Shown here: positions 25,662 to 34,692 of the stretch, one piece after another
How the letters are laid out: each line of letters starts with the position of its first letter
Numbering within the stretch: position 1 is the stretch's first letter
Assembly: GCF_965230735.1 (NCBI RefSeq)
Contig: NZ_OZ246016.1
Span: 1,860,001-1,924,000 of the forward strand
Reading direction: 5' to 3'
From: Motiliproteus sp965230735
Lineage (GTDB): Bacteria; Pseudomonadota; Gammaproteobacteria; Pseudomonadales; Balneatricaceae
DNA length: 64,000 bases
Notes under the pieces: generated by a model
Database searches by the model: none
The model's input: the letters and a program-made list of their open reading frames with translations, nothing else
Told to the model about the DNA's origin: nothing
Translations under genes and position numbers: made by a program

Positions 25662-27446
25662 TTAGCGTCGACTAGCCAGCAGGTCGACCACTTCATAGAA
25701 CAGCGCGTTGTCCATCGACTGGCTCAGATCCATTTCCAGGGTCCGACGGTAGTAGCGGCTCAGGTCCAGACCGACCCCCAGCGCCATCAGCTCAATGTCG
25801 CTGGTTTGCTCGATGTTGGCGGCCACCAGCTGCAAGTGGTGGTCGAGGTAGTCGGCCGGGTTGTGCTGGGCTGTCATGCTATCCATCGGGCAACCGTCGG
25901 AGATCACGATCAGGATCTTGCGATTGGCACGACTGGCTTGCAGGCGACCGGCGGCCCACTGAACAGCCTCACCGTCAACGCCTTCGCGGAACAGGGTCGG
26001 CTTCAGCAGCGCGGCGATATCGGGACGGGCCCGTCGCCAGCTCAACTCGGCATCCTTGTAGACGATGTGACTGATTTCGCACAGGCGGCCCGGATTGGCG
26101 GGGCTGCCACGACCACGCCATTGCTTGAACGGCTTGCCGCCATTCCAGGAACCGGTGGTGAAGCCCAGAATCTCAGATCGGGCGCCGCACTGTTCGAAGG
26201 CGCGGCAGAGCACATCGACCAGCAGCGTGATCGATTCGATATGCTCCTTCATCGAGCCGGAGTTATCGATCAGAAAGCAGACCTGGGCATCGGTATGCGG
26301 ACGGCGCTGCTCCTGACGGAATATGCGACGTTCGGCCGGGCTGGTGACCAGTCGGCTCAGACGGCGGGCATCGAGTCGACCCTCTTCTTCGCCGAACTGC
26401 CAACCGTCCAGGCGCGGTGCCGCCAGAATCCGACCGATACGGCGGCTCAGGCGGGGAATATTGATTCCCTGACGCTGAATCCGGCGATCGAGCTGTTCGC
26501 GAAGGGTGCGGCGCTGGTCGAGCCTTACCAGCTTGGCGGCATCGAGTTCACGGTCAAACTCGCGACTGAAGACCTGATACTGGCTCAGGGCTTCGCTCAG
26601 CTCGCGCTCACCGCGCAAACGGTTGCTGGCGAGGCTGGCATCCAGACCATCCAGTTCGGTCTCATCCTCTTCCAGAATCAGGCTGAACTCGGTGCTGTTG
26701 GCGATCTCGGATTCGTCCCGTTCGGAATCTTCGTCGTCGGCGGGACGACCGGCTTCGATGATGCTGGTCAGCTCGCGGCCCAGGGATAGCGCGTGCTGGG
26801 CGAAGGCGGCCTGATCTTCACGCTGGCGTCGCAGCCCCATCAGGTCGGTGCCGATATGGGGCGCCAGTACCGCTCGTTGCGGTTCGATCAGGCCTTCGGT
26901 CTCTTCCAGGGTTGGATAGCCGGTCAGGCGTGACCAGGCCGACTGCAGCACGGTAAACAGCATCAGACCGACCTGGTTTTCGGTCATGCCGGATTGGTGG
27001 TAGTGCAGGCACCAGTGCCGGAAACGGTGCTTCAGATTGCGGCGGATACCGGGATGGTCATCGCCGACCAAGGACTCGACCCGCAGCTGTTCGAGGATTT
27101 CGAACAGGGTGCGTTCGAGGCCGTTATCGGGCATCAACGAGGCGTGTAGATCCGCATCGCTGTGGACCAGTCGCAGCGCCAGGCCATCGGCGGCGCCGCG
27201 GAAGGAGTCGAAATCGTCTTCGCTGACGTCGGTGTAGAGGTGCGGGGCGCGGATCCGCAGGCGCTTGCCGTTTTGCTCCAGCCGATGACCGCGAAAGCGC
27301 AGACGACCGTTGCCGGTCAGGGCGCGGATGGTGGCCGCGCACAGCTCTTCCAGACGCTGCTGGCGCTTCTCCTTGCGCGGCTGTTCCACCTTAACCTGGG
27401 GCGTAGCGGTGGTGCTGCTGCCCCAGTGAACCAACGGACCGGTCAT
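25662..27446 (-). CDS. cobT: cobaltochelatase subunit CobT
   Basis: A 594-residue CobT-type protein. The N-terminal region is family-specific, a strongly acidic stretch lies near residues 265-280 (GRPADDEDSERDESE), and the C-terminal VWA domain has the metal-ion site DNSGSMKEH near residue 395. CobT works with the AAA ATPase CobS and the large CobN to insert cobalt into hydrogenobyrinate diamide in the aerobic cobalamin pathway. It follows cobS with a 41-base gap on the same strand. CobN is not in the window. Confidence 0.92.
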   Translation of the reverse strand: MTGPLVHWGSSTTATPQVKVEQPRKEKRQQRLEELCAATIRALTGNGRLRFRGHRLEQNGKRLRIRAPHLYTDVSEDDFDSFRGAADGLALRLVHSDADLHASLMPDNGLERTLFEILEQLRVESLVGDDHPGIRRNLKHRFRHWCLHYHQSGMTENQVGLMLFTVLQSAWSRLTGYPTLEETEGLIEPQRAVLAPHIGTDLMGLRRQREDQAAFAQHALSLGRELTSIIEAGRPADDEDSERDESEIANSTEFSLILEEDETELDGLDASLASNRLRGERELSEALSQYQVFSREFDRELDAAKLVRLDQRRTLREQLDRRIQRQGINIPRLSRRIGRILAAPRLDGWQFGEEEGRLDARRLSRLVTSPAERRIFRQEQRRPHTDAQVCFLIDNSGSMKEHIESITLLVDVLCRAFEQCGARSEILGFTTGSWNGGKPFKQWRGRGSPANPGRLCEISHIVYKDAELSWRRARPDIAALLKPTLFREGVDGEAVQWAAGRLQASRANRKILIVISDGCPMDSMTAQHNPADYLDHHLQLVAANIEQTSDIELMALGVGLDLSRYYRRTLEMDLSQSMDNALFYEVVDLLASRR

Positions 27447-27487
27447 CGCAGTTCTCTCTTAGTTCGACCTGGCTTAAACGGCTCGGC

Positions 27488-28465
27488 TTAAGCGATCTGG
27501 TGCAGCGGCTCGGATTCGGCCAGCTCTTCGTTGAAGCAGCGCTGATAGAACTCGGCTACCAGTTCGCGCTCGGACTCGTCGCACTTGTTCAGGAAGCTGA
27601 GGCGGAAGGCCAGCTCGGTATCCTGGAAGATCTGCTGGTTTTCGGCCCAGGAGATCACGGTCCGCGGCGACATCAGGATCGACAGATCACCGGCGGCGAA
27701 GCCCTGACGGGTCAGGTCGGCAACGGCAACCATCTTGTCGACCAGTGCCTGACCGTTGTCGTTGGCCAGTCCGGGTACGCGACCCTGGACGATCGCCACC
27801 TCTTCCTGACGCGGCAGGTAGTTGAGGCTGACGACGATGTTCCAGCGGTCGATCTGGGCCTGGTTCAGCACCTGGGTGCCGTGGTACAGACCGTTTAGGT
27901 TACCCAGGCCAACGGTGTTGGCGGTGGCGAATAGGCGGAAGTAGGGATGCGGCTCGATCACTTCGTTCTGATCCAGCAGGGTGAACTTACCGTCACGCTC
28001 CAGAATCCGCTGGATCACGAACATCACGTCCGGGCGACCGGCGTCGAACTCATCAAAGATCAGCGCCACCGGGCGACGCAGCGACCAGGGTACGATGCCT
28101 TCCTGGAAGGCGGTGACCTGCTTGCCGTCCTGCAGGCTGATGGTGTCCTTGCCGACCAGATCGAGGCGGCTGATATGGCCGTCCAGGTTGACCCGTACGC
28201 AGGGCCAGTTCAAGCGGGCAGCAACCTGCTCGATATGGGTCGACTTACCGGTGCCGTGCAGGCCCTGGATCATCACCCGGCGGTCCTGGACGAAGCCGGC
28301 CAGAATCGCCAGCGTGACCTCTTTGTTGAAGCGGTAGGCCGGGTCGATCTCCGGCACGTGGTCGTCGCGCTCGCTGAAAGCCGGGACCTGCAGGTCGGAA
28401 TCGATGCCGAACAGCTCGCGTACTGAAACGCGGATATCGGGTTGTTGGACTTGGATATCGCTCAT
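27488..28465 (-). CDS. cobS: cobaltochelatase ATPase subunit CobS
   Basis: A 325-residue AAA+ ATPase with Walker A GLHGTGKST near residue 68, Walker B ALIFDEFDAG near 133, and sensor segment LFATANTVGLGNL near 173. The N-terminal VSVRELFGID is the CobS signature and separates it from CbbQ/NorQ/MoxR ATPases. It powers metal insertion with CobT and CobN. GGAGA lies six bases before the ATG. The operon is cobS-cobT only. Confidence 0.94.
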   Translation of the reverse strand: MSDIQVQQPDIRVSVRELFGIDSDLQVPAFSERDDHVPEIDPAYRFNKEVTLAILAGFVQDRRVMIQGLHGTGKSTHIEQVAARLNWPCVRVNLDGHISRLDLVGKDTISLQDGKQVTAFQEGIVPWSLRRPVALIFDEFDAGRPDVMFVIQRILERDGKFTLLDQNEVIEPHPYFRLFATANTVGLGNLNGLYHGTQVLNQAQIDRWNIVVSLNYLPRQEEVAIVQGRVPGLANDNGQALVDKMVAVADLTRQGFAAGDLSILMSPRTVISWAENQQIFQDTELAFRLSFLNKCDESERELVAEFYQRCFNEELAESEPLHQIA

Positions 28466-28530
28466 GTTTGTCTCCGTAAGCGCCCGGACCGGCGGTCAAT
28501 CTGCCGCCGGCCGTCGAGCGCAGAACCTTA

Positions 28531-29556
28531 TCAGAACTGCAGGAAGATCAGCACCAGAACGGCCAGGAACAGGGTCTCGCCGACGATCAGGGCCATTGGA
28601 CGCCAGCCCATGGCGGCCAGCTCTTGGAAGGAAGATTTCATGCCCAGGCCGACCATCGCGACGATCAGGCACCAACGGGAGGCTTCAACCATCAGGCTGG
28701 AAACTTCCGGGGCGATAACGCCGCCGCTGTTCAGGCCAACGATGACGATGAAGGCGACCAGGAAGCCCGGCAGCGGGAATCCGGACGGCTTGCCGCTGCT
28801 TTCGGTCTGACCCCAGCGGGCCGCGACCAGCGAGATGATCAGCACCACCGGTACCAGCATGGAGACGCGCAGCAGCTTGGTGAAGGTGGCGATATCGCCG
28901 ATCTCGTCGGACATCAGGTAACCGGCACCGACGACCTGGGCCACATCATGGATGGTGGCACCCAGGAACACACCACTGGCAGCCGTATCCAGGCCAAAGT
29001 AGGTGACGATAAACGGATAGACGATCATCGCTACGGTGCTCAGGGCGGTGACGGCGATGACGGTGAAGATCAGGTTCTTTTCAGAATCCTTGTCCTGCGG
29101 CAGGACTGCCGCTACCGCCAGTGCCGCCGAGGCGCCACAGATGCCGACGGAGGAGCCGGTCAGCACGCTCTGCGAGCGACCCAGACCGAGCCAGCGGCCC
29201 ATCAGTACACCGCAGAAAATGGTGGAAGGAACAGCGATCAGAACGATGACGATCGGGGTGAAGCCCAGGCTCATCAGCTGCTCGACGGTGATCCGCGCGC
29301 CCAGCAGGGCGATACCGAAACGCAGCACGGTCTTGGCGGAGAACTGAATGCCGGGAACGCACTTGCCTTCGTTGGAGAGGTAGTTGAAGGCCATGCCCAT
29401 CAGCAGGGCGTTGAGGATAACGGGGCCGCCGTAATGCTCGGAAACAAACTTGGCTGCCATCGCGATAACCATACAGATGGCGGCGCCGGGCAGCAGCTTT
29501 TGCAGGGTCTTGCGGTACTCCAGAGGGCTGCGCTCTAGTCCGATCATTTTCATCAT
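28531..29556 (-). CDS. YeiH/UPF0324 family membrane transporter
   Basis: A 341-residue polytopic membrane protein with about ten hydrophobic helices. Family blocks seen: GMAFNYLSNEGKCVPGIQF, KTVLRFGIALLGARIT, LTGSSVGICGASAALAVAAV and GVFLGATIHDVAQVVGAGYL. The family is annotated as putative sulfate exporters or small sulfur-anion transporters, but activity is known for few members. With taurine and sulfur metabolism elsewhere in the window, a sulfur-anion role is plausible but not shown by the sequence. Confidence 0.9.
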   Translation of the reverse strand: MMKMIGLERSPLEYRKTLQKLLPGAAICMVIAMAAKFVSEHYGGPVILNALLMGMAFNYLSNEGKCVPGIQFSAKTVLRFGIALLGARITVEQLMSLGFTPIVIVLIAVPSTIFCGVLMGRWLGLGRSQSVLTGSSVGICGASAALAVAAVLPQDKDSEKNLIFTVIAVTALSTVAMIVYPFIVTYFGLDTAASGVFLGATIHDVAQVVGAGYLMSDEIGDIATFTKLLRVSMLVPVVLIISLVAARWGQTESSGKPSGFPLPGFLVAFIVIVGLNSGGVIAPEVSSLMVEASRWCLIVAMVGLGMKSSFQELAAMGWRPMALIVGETLFLAVLVLIFLQF

Positions 29557-29621
29557 CCGTTGGGCTCCGAACAGGGCGGCGGTGTTGGATAGGCTATAAA
29601 CACCGACGGTTATTGTTATTA

Positions 29622-29906
29622 AGGAACCTATAAATAAGTCCTAGCGGAACTCTGGCCTTCAGCTTGGTCCGCAATCCAGACGCAGCTTTGAAGTCATGTT
29701 TAGACCTTACAAAAAGCTGCAACGCTGAGTGCGAATCAAGCTGAAGGCCCCTCTAATCAATACGAAAAGCTGGGCAATGCCTGAAGTCGGCAGACTCGTT
29801 GTTGCAGCCTTTGCCAAGGACGTTGGCCATTGGCCGCAGTCTGCGCTTAGATTCTGCCGACTTCAGGCGCTTGCAGAGTCTGGCTAGGACTTGTTCATAG
29901 GTTCCT
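29622..29906. repeat. structured repeat with terminal inverted repeats, copy 1
   Basis: 285 bases with about 24-bp imperfect inverted ends (AGGAACCTATAAATAAGTCC on the left, its near-complement on the right). Inside are two arms: 29654-29673 pairs with 29730-29749 and encloses 29682-29689/29713-29720; 29779-29794 pairs perfectly with 29853-29868 and encloses GCCAA/TTGGC (29813-29817, 29830-29834). It has no reading frame. A second copy lies at 36748-37014. The remaining parts of 29557-30162 hold nothing else I can name. Confidence 0.8.
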
Positions 29907-30162
29907 ATGCCACTCTAATCAGCACCCGGATCAAAGTAATGGTCCAGTTCGGGGCTACCGATATAACCAGTGTATCCGAGCCGCCTCCGAGGCTGGACCC
30001 AGTCAGGCGTCAAGACTGGCCTTTGTTCCGCTATGGCGGGCTTTCTACCATGGGTCGAGCTGTTCACTGGGTATATAGAGAAGAGAGTCCGTGAACACTC
30101 GATACTGTTTATAAGAATAACCGATCGGTCGGGTTATCCCTGGCCACAGAGGAGCGTGGAAC

Positions 30163-31512
30163 GTGATTATTGAATCCAGAAACCCGGCCACCGGCGTGGT
30201 TGAACAGGTCTTTGATGCCCTGACGGCCGAGCAATTAGAAGCTAAATTGTCCAAGGCCTCCGCTGCCGCACCGGGCTGGCGTGGCCAGAGCTACCTGCAG
30301 CGTGGCCTTTACCTGCGCAAGGTGGCGGAGCTGCTGCGTCGTGATCGTGAGTCTCTGGCCGAGCTGATGGGGCGCGAGATGGGCAAGCTTAAGGCCGAAG
30401 CCTTGGGTGAGGTCGATAAGTGCGCTCTGGCCTGTGATCACTATGCCGATAACACTGCTGCATTGCTGGCCGACAAGACCGTTGCCACGGCAGCCCACAA
30501 AAGTCAGGTGATCTTCCAGCCACTGGGTACCGTGATGGGCATCATGCCCTGGAACTTCCCGTTGTGGCAGGTATTTCGTTTCCTGGCCCCCACCCTGATG
30601 GCGGGTAATACTGCATTGCTGAAACACGCGCCCAATGTTCCCGGTTGTGCGTTGGCTGTTGAAGAGCTGTTTAACGAGGCCGGATTGCCGGAAGGTGTGT
30701 TCAGCACGTTGCTGGTGACCGTCGAGCAGACCGAAGCGTTGATTGCCGATGAACGAATTCAGGGTGTTGCCTTTACCGGCAGCGAGAAAGCCGGTCGTCA
30801 GGTCGCCACGCTGGCCGGACAAAACCTGAAGAAGGTGGTGTTAGAGCTGGGTGGATCCGATCCGTTGGTGGTGCTTGAGGATGCCAACCTGGAAAAAGCG
30901 GTTGAGGTCGCGGTGAAGTCTCGCTTCAGCAATGCCGGTCAGATCTGTATCGCCGCCAAGCGCTTTATTCTGGTTGAGCCGATTGCCGACCAGTTTGTCG
31001 AGCTGCTGAAAGAGCGGGTCGCCCAGCTGCAGCCGGGCAGCACCCTGGCGCCGATGGCTCGTGAAGATCTGCGTGCCGGATTGCACGCCCAGGTGCAGGC
31101 GAGTATCTATCAGGGGGCCAAGCCGTTGTGTGGTTGTGATATCCACGAGGGTGATGGCTACTTCTACCAGGCTTCGATTCTGGATCAGGTCCAACCGGGC
31201 ATGACCGCCTTCGATGAGGAGTTGTTTGGTCCGGTGGCGACCATTGTCCGTGTCGCCGACGAGCAGGAAGCGCTGCGGATGGCCAACGCGACCCGCTTCG
31301 GTCTGGGAGCCAGTGTCTGGACCGCCGATCTGCAGCGGGGTGAAGCCTTTGCCCGCGGGGTCGAGTCCGGTTGCTGCTTCGTCAACGCCATGGTCGGCAG
31401 CGATGTACGACTGCCGTTCGGGGGTATCAAAGCGTCCGGTCTGGGACGCGAGCTGGGCAGCCACGGTCTGATGGAGTTCTGCAACGTCAAGACCGTCTGG
31501 ATCGACGCCTGA
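30163..31512 (+). CDS. NAD(P)-dependent succinate-semialdehyde dehydrogenase-like enzyme
   Basis: A 449-residue aldehyde dehydrogenase. Cofactor and active-site segments are visible: MPWNFPLWQVFRF near 125, GVAFTGSEKAGRQV near 203, general-base Glu in LELGGSDPLVVLED near 228, catalytic Cys in SNAGQICIAAKRF near 260, and PFGGIKASGLGREL near 425. The short length and GQICIAAKR block match the Sad/YneI-type succinate-semialdehyde dehydrogenases. GTG start at 30163 with AGAGGAG upstream. It stands alone between a repeat and a terminator; other short aldehydes cannot be excluded as substrates. Confidence 0.88.
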   Translation: MIIESRNPATGVVEQVFDALTAEQLEAKLSKASAAAPGWRGQSYLQRGLYLRKVAELLRRDRESLAELMGREMGKLKAEALGEVDKCALACDHYADNTAALLADKTVATAAHKSQVIFQPLGTVMGIMPWNFPLWQVFRFLAPTLMAGNTALLKHAPNVPGCALAVEELFNEAGLPEGVFSTLLVTVEQTEALIADERIQGVAFTGSEKAGRQVATLAGQNLKKVVLELGGSDPLVVLEDANLEKAVEVAVKSRFSNAGQICIAAKRFILVEPIADQFVELLKERVAQLQPGSTLAPMAREDLRAGLHAQVQASIYQGAKPLCGCDIHEGDGYFYQASILDQVQPGMTAFDEELFGPVATIVRVADEQEALRMANATRFGLGASVWTADLQRGEAFARGVESGCCFVNAMVGSDVRLPFGGIKASGLGRELGSHGLMEFCNVKTVWIDA

Positions 31513-31544
31513 TCGGTTTCGGTCGATCTTTCGTCCGCCAATAA

Positions 31545-31582
31545 AAAAAGCCCCGATCAGACGCAACTGATTGGGGCTTTTT
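31545..31582. terminator. bidirectional rho-independent terminator
   Basis: AAAAAGCCCCGATCAG (31545-31560) pairs with 31567-31582 over 16 positions with one G-T, six-base loop, A and T runs at either side. It lies between the convergent aldehyde dehydrogenase and DUF3461 genes. Confidence 0.93.
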
Positions 31583-31633
31583 ACTGGGGCCGGCTGAAAA
31601 GTTCTGAGCCGATCCGCTTAACGGGCTGATTCG

Positions 31634-31972
31634 TTACTGCCAGTTCTGCAGTCGCTGGCGCAGTTCACCCAGTTTGGCCTGCATCACCTGTTCCAGCTGA
31701 AGCAGCTCATTTTCCAGCTGCAGGCGGATCTGTTGTTGGCTCATCGGGCTGCGGGCCAGTTGGTTGAGTTCAACCAGAGCCTGCTGTAGACGCTCTTCAC
31801 CCTCTGTTTGGCGGAACACGAACTTCTTACTGTCGGGCAGCGCGCTCTCATCCGGGCGGTTGAAATAAACCTTGAGGATGGTCTCGTTGTTGGCGTTGGG
31901 AAGCAGGGTGTAGCGCTCGATCTGTTTGGGATCGGTTACGCCCATCGCGCTAAGCGTCGGGTAGCGTGTCAT
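31634..31972 (-). CDS. DUF3461 family protein (paralogue 1)
   Basis: A 112-residue DUF3461 protein: N-terminal YPTLSAMGVTDPKQIERY, central LKVYFNRPDESALPDSKKFV, and a C-terminal coiled-coil-like helix from about residue 60 (LENELLQLEQVMQAKLGELR). Soluble, no known function. A second, longer member is at 39365-39769. Both are minus-strand genes ending at a bidirectional terminator. Confidence 0.85.
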   Translation of the reverse strand: MTRYPTLSAMGVTDPKQIERYTLLPNANNETILKVYFNRPDESALPDSKKFVFRQTEGEERLQQALVELNQLARSPMSQQQIRLQLENELLQLEQVMQAKLGELRQRLQNWQ

Positions 31973-32334
31973 GCGAAGGCCTCTTGTGATTAGTATGGGC
32001 TCGAACCGAGGTCGGACGGAGGCTTGCCAGGGAAAGACCCGGCAGCGACGGCTCGGTGACAGACTGATAAGCCTAGAGGGCGGGGATGAACCCCACTAGG
32101 GCCAGTCTCGGGTTGCCGATAACGCCAGCCGTTAATGCTCGACGCAGATGCCGGTTGCGCCTCGATAAGTCCCTGGCTCCAAGCCGATATCGGCTCTGGC
32201 CCTAGCAAGTCCGGGTGGGTAGGTTTCAGTATTGACTGCTATAGTGCGCTTGCGGCCACTTAGCGCGATTGACATAAAACGCAGGCGGCTTTCACCCTCA
32301 GATTGTATTGACACCATTTTCAGGAGATCCGGCC

Positions 32335-32595
32335 ATGGCTGATAACAACAACGTAACCATTGCACTGTCCGACGAAGCGGCATCCTTGTTTTCCGCCTAT
32401 CAGCAATTCACCGGCACCACTCCCGAGCAATATATCGAAGCGATGGTCGAGAAGACCCTGCCGACCGTCAAGGCGCTGGTTGAAGCGATGCATGAAGCCG
32501 ATGGCGACGGCGAAAAAGTGATGGAAATCTACGGTCGCAAGATGGCCGAAGCGATGTTGGAGCAGCAAAAGCAACAAGAGCAGCAAGAGCAGTAA
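32335..32595 (+). CDS. small hypothetical protein with Gln-rich tail
   Basis: An 86-residue acidic helical protein (SLFSAYQQFTGTTPEQYIEA, VEKTLPTVKALVEAMHEADG) that ends in a 12-residue Gln/Glu/Lys tract coded by alternating CAA/CAG/GAG codons at 32554-32592. AGGAG at 32321-32325 is well spaced before the ATG at 32335. It is the last backbone gene before the cassette array. Function unknown. Confidence 0.7.
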   Translation: MADNNNVTIALSDEAASLFSAYQQFTGTTPEQYIEAMVEKTLPTVKALVEAMHEADGDGEKVMEIYGRKMAEAMLEQQKQQEQQEQ

Positions 32596-33135
32596 GCTAT
32601 CCAAGTCCCCAACGGGACTCTGTTCAGATCGGTGGCTGTTCGGAAGCAGGAACACTCTGCTTTAAAACAGCCGCTATCTTTCTCTCCTTTTCCCCCCCGC
32701 TCACACCCAACTATCTCTGCCACGATAAACGGCCAACCTACGGCCAGATAACCCAGTGCTAATCTCCAGATCCTTCCTGCGCCAAGCGGATATTTTCTTT
32801 GTTAAAGGATTGTGGAAGACTAGATCCCATGTCGGTAGCCTGTTTCTGGGCTAACCGTAACGCCGAACAGTCATAGACTCGGCAAGGGACTGCAACAATG
32901 GAGACAATGGCATGGGCGTAATCCTTCCTGACACACCGTCCTTTCCGACCAAAATAGAGCTCCTGTCCTCATTTCACCTGAGTCCATTTGTTATCTATCG
33001 AAAAGGATCAATACAAACAGATGGTTAGAGCGGGTGTGAGAATTTAACTCGCGGGATATATGGACGTCCCGATAATAATTGTTATGAGGACGCCGTCCTC
33101 ATAACCAGGCTGTTAGCTGCCTTGAGGATTAAGGA
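32596..33135. other. gene-free left flank of the cassette array with 25-bp palindrome
   Basis: 540 bases with no supportable gene; in particular no integrase. At 33081-33105, GTTATGAGGACG and its exact complement face each other around one base. Directly after comes GTTAGCT at 33112-33118, the same R'-type core that ends the attC sites, marking the left edge of the first cassette. I find no clear R'' partner, so this may be a degenerate attC or attI remnant. Confidence 0.5.
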
Positions 33136-33603
33136 ATGAGGCTGATATTAGTTGTCTTGTTATTTACGTTAATCGGTTGCTCTAAAGATGAGAGTGAAGG
33201 AGTATCCGTAAATTTCCCTCTATACAAAAGCTGTGATTTAACCTTACAAAAGGTTAAGAACCTATATAACTTAGGAGCAAAGTCGAATCCATATGATGTG
33301 ATTTTTTCAGAAACCATATTTGATTCAACACCTAGCCTAGGACACAAGCCATATGGCTATGGGAGCATTGAGTTAATTGGAGATTTGGAAATACTTGATG
33401 GTAAATCAAAGAAAGAACTGTTAATAAGCGAAATTAATTCTATGTACGCAGAGTGCATGCCTAACACATATACTGTAGTTTCAGATAGTTACATGGTTAA
33501 CTATCTGAAAAGAAGAGCTAATGATAACTACGTCGAAGGATATATAAGAAAAGACAAACTGTATTTGTATTTTAATGATGGCAACTACAAGTATCCAGAA
33601 TAA
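33136..33603 (+). CDS. cassette gene: small lipoprotein, unknown function
   Basis: A 155-residue protein with a lipoprotein signal peptide: hydrophobic residues 3-14 and lipobox LIGC, Cys15 as lipid site. The remainder is a soluble envelope domain with no recognised family. It is AT-rich compared with the backbone and lies between a GTTAGCT core and a complete attC, so it is an integron-type cassette, with the gene in the usual orientation. Confidence 0.75.
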   Translation: MRLILVVLLFTLIGCSKDESEGVSVNFPLYKSCDLTLQKVKNLYNLGAKSNPYDVIFSETIFDSTPSLGHKPYGYGSIELIGDLEILDGKSKKELLISEINSMYAECMPNTYTVVSDSYMVNYLKRRANDNYVEGYIRKDKLYLYFNDGNYKYPE

Positions 33604-33607
33604 AGCA

Positions 33608-33696
33608 GCTAACAAGGCCGTCAACGCTCAGCCCAACTGCGTTGGACACGGAACTCAGCTGCTACGCAGCTTCGTCCCGTTACGGCGGCGTTAGGC
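33608..33696 (+). repeat. attC site 1
   Basis: 89 bases from GCTAACAAG to GCGTTAGGC. The outer R''/R' cores are complementary. The inner GCCGTCAACG/CGTTACGGC pair leaves one extrahelical C, the standard mark of attC strand choice. The centre can also fold (AGCTGCTACGCAGCT). Confidence 0.9.
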
Positions 33697-33737
33697 TCCA
33701 TTCAATCTCCAACTCATAGTTAAAGGGAAGTTAAAAA

Positions 33738-34580
33738 GTGAGTAGAAAAAATCCGTGGGAAGTACCGGAATGGCACGCTCTCGGCCGCGAAGCATCATTA
33801 GTCAGGCATCTAATTGGCTCTGGCGCAACGGCTATTGGTAGAGCTAACTACGCAGATAAGATGGGCGAGTATTACACAGCGTTCTTTGGCCTGTCGGTTG
33901 GGTTAGAAAGACTTTCAAAGCTAATACTGGTTGCGCATTATGCTATCGAAAATAGTGGGAAAATGCCTGATGAGAAAGTTGTTAGAAAATTTGGCCATAA
34001 ATTAATTGACTTAGCCAATGCGGTTGAGAGCATTTCTGAAAGGATGCAGCTATCGCTGCGCTATTCTCGCCCTACACAAGAAATTCCACAAAAAATACTT
34101 GAGTGCTTAGATTCATTTGCTGACGCTAGGCGAGGTAGGTACGCAAATTTTGCTTCACTAGACAACCCCAATTTAACTGCAGATGAACCAATTAATAAGT
34201 GGTGGGGCGAGGTAGCTGAGTGCATATTGGAAAAGCACTATTATGGAAAGGCTGCGCAAAAGCGAGTTGAAAGTCGAGCTGAATTAATAGATTCGATGAT
34301 TTCACCGTTTACGATGGTAATACATACGAATGAAAGTGGGCATACAATGCAGGACGTTGAATCTGCCTCTATTCGTACCGGCCAGAATGAAATCGTGCAA
34401 AAGTGGGGTAGGTATCATTCTTTAACTATCGCCAGGTGGCTCTCAACTGTACTATCTGAACTTTCGCATATCGCTTGCTATACACATGGTATAGATGGTT
34501 TTTTCGGCCTAAATGAACACTTTTATAGTTACACTGTTGACGATAGTTTTCTAAAGACGAGAAAAGTATGGCCTCTGTAG
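33738..34580 (+). CDS. cassette gene: helical protein, possibly HEPN-like
   Basis: A 280-residue, mainly helical soluble protein. The segment FFGLSVGLERLSKLILVAHY (about residues 50-69) followed by KFGHKLIDLANAV (about 85-97) resembles the E-R-x-x-K ... HKL helix pair of HEPN/AbiV-type domains, which are often RNases in defence or toxin systems. The resemblance is by eye only. GTG start at 33738 with AAGGGAAG upstream. AT-rich, flanked by attC sites on both sides, so a mobile cassette gene. A non-defence role is equally possible. Confidence 0.65.
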   Translation: MSRKNPWEVPEWHALGREASLVRHLIGSGATAIGRANYADKMGEYYTAFFGLSVGLERLSKLILVAHYAIENSGKMPDEKVVRKFGHKLIDLANAVESISERMQLSLRYSRPTQEIPQKILECLDSFADARRGRYANFASLDNPNLTADEPINKWWGEVAECILEKHYYGKAAQKRVESRAELIDSMISPFTMVIHTNESGHTMQDVESASIRTGQNEIVQKWGRYHSLTIARWLSTVLSELSHIACYTHGIDGFFGLNEHFYSYTVDDSFLKTRKVWPL

Positions 34581-34590
34581 TAGTGAAAAG

Positions 34591-34682
34591 CCTAACAAAT
34601 CAATCAACGCCCGCACTGCTTCGCAGTGCTCGGACCTCCAAAAGCCTACGGCTTTTTCCGGCCCGTTATTGAGGCGTTAGCT
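34591..34682 (+). repeat. attC site 2
   Basis: 92 bases from CCTAACAAATC to GCGTTAGCT. The inner CAATCAACG/CGTTATTG pair again leaves one extrahelical base. The centre carries two perfect small hairpins (GCACTGCTTCGCAGTGC and AAAAGCCTACGGCTTTT). Confidence 0.9.
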
Positions 34683-34692
34683 GTAACCACAC

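Noticed and set aside
29907..30162. Short plus-strand frames before the aldehyde dehydrogenase
   Set aside because: They overlap each other in two frames, have no clear ribosome site, and end inside the dehydrogenase start region.
32596..33111. Integron integrase or attI to the left of the cassettes
   Set aside because: No reading frame with tyrosine-recombinase motifs in either direction; only the palindrome and an R'-type core were found.
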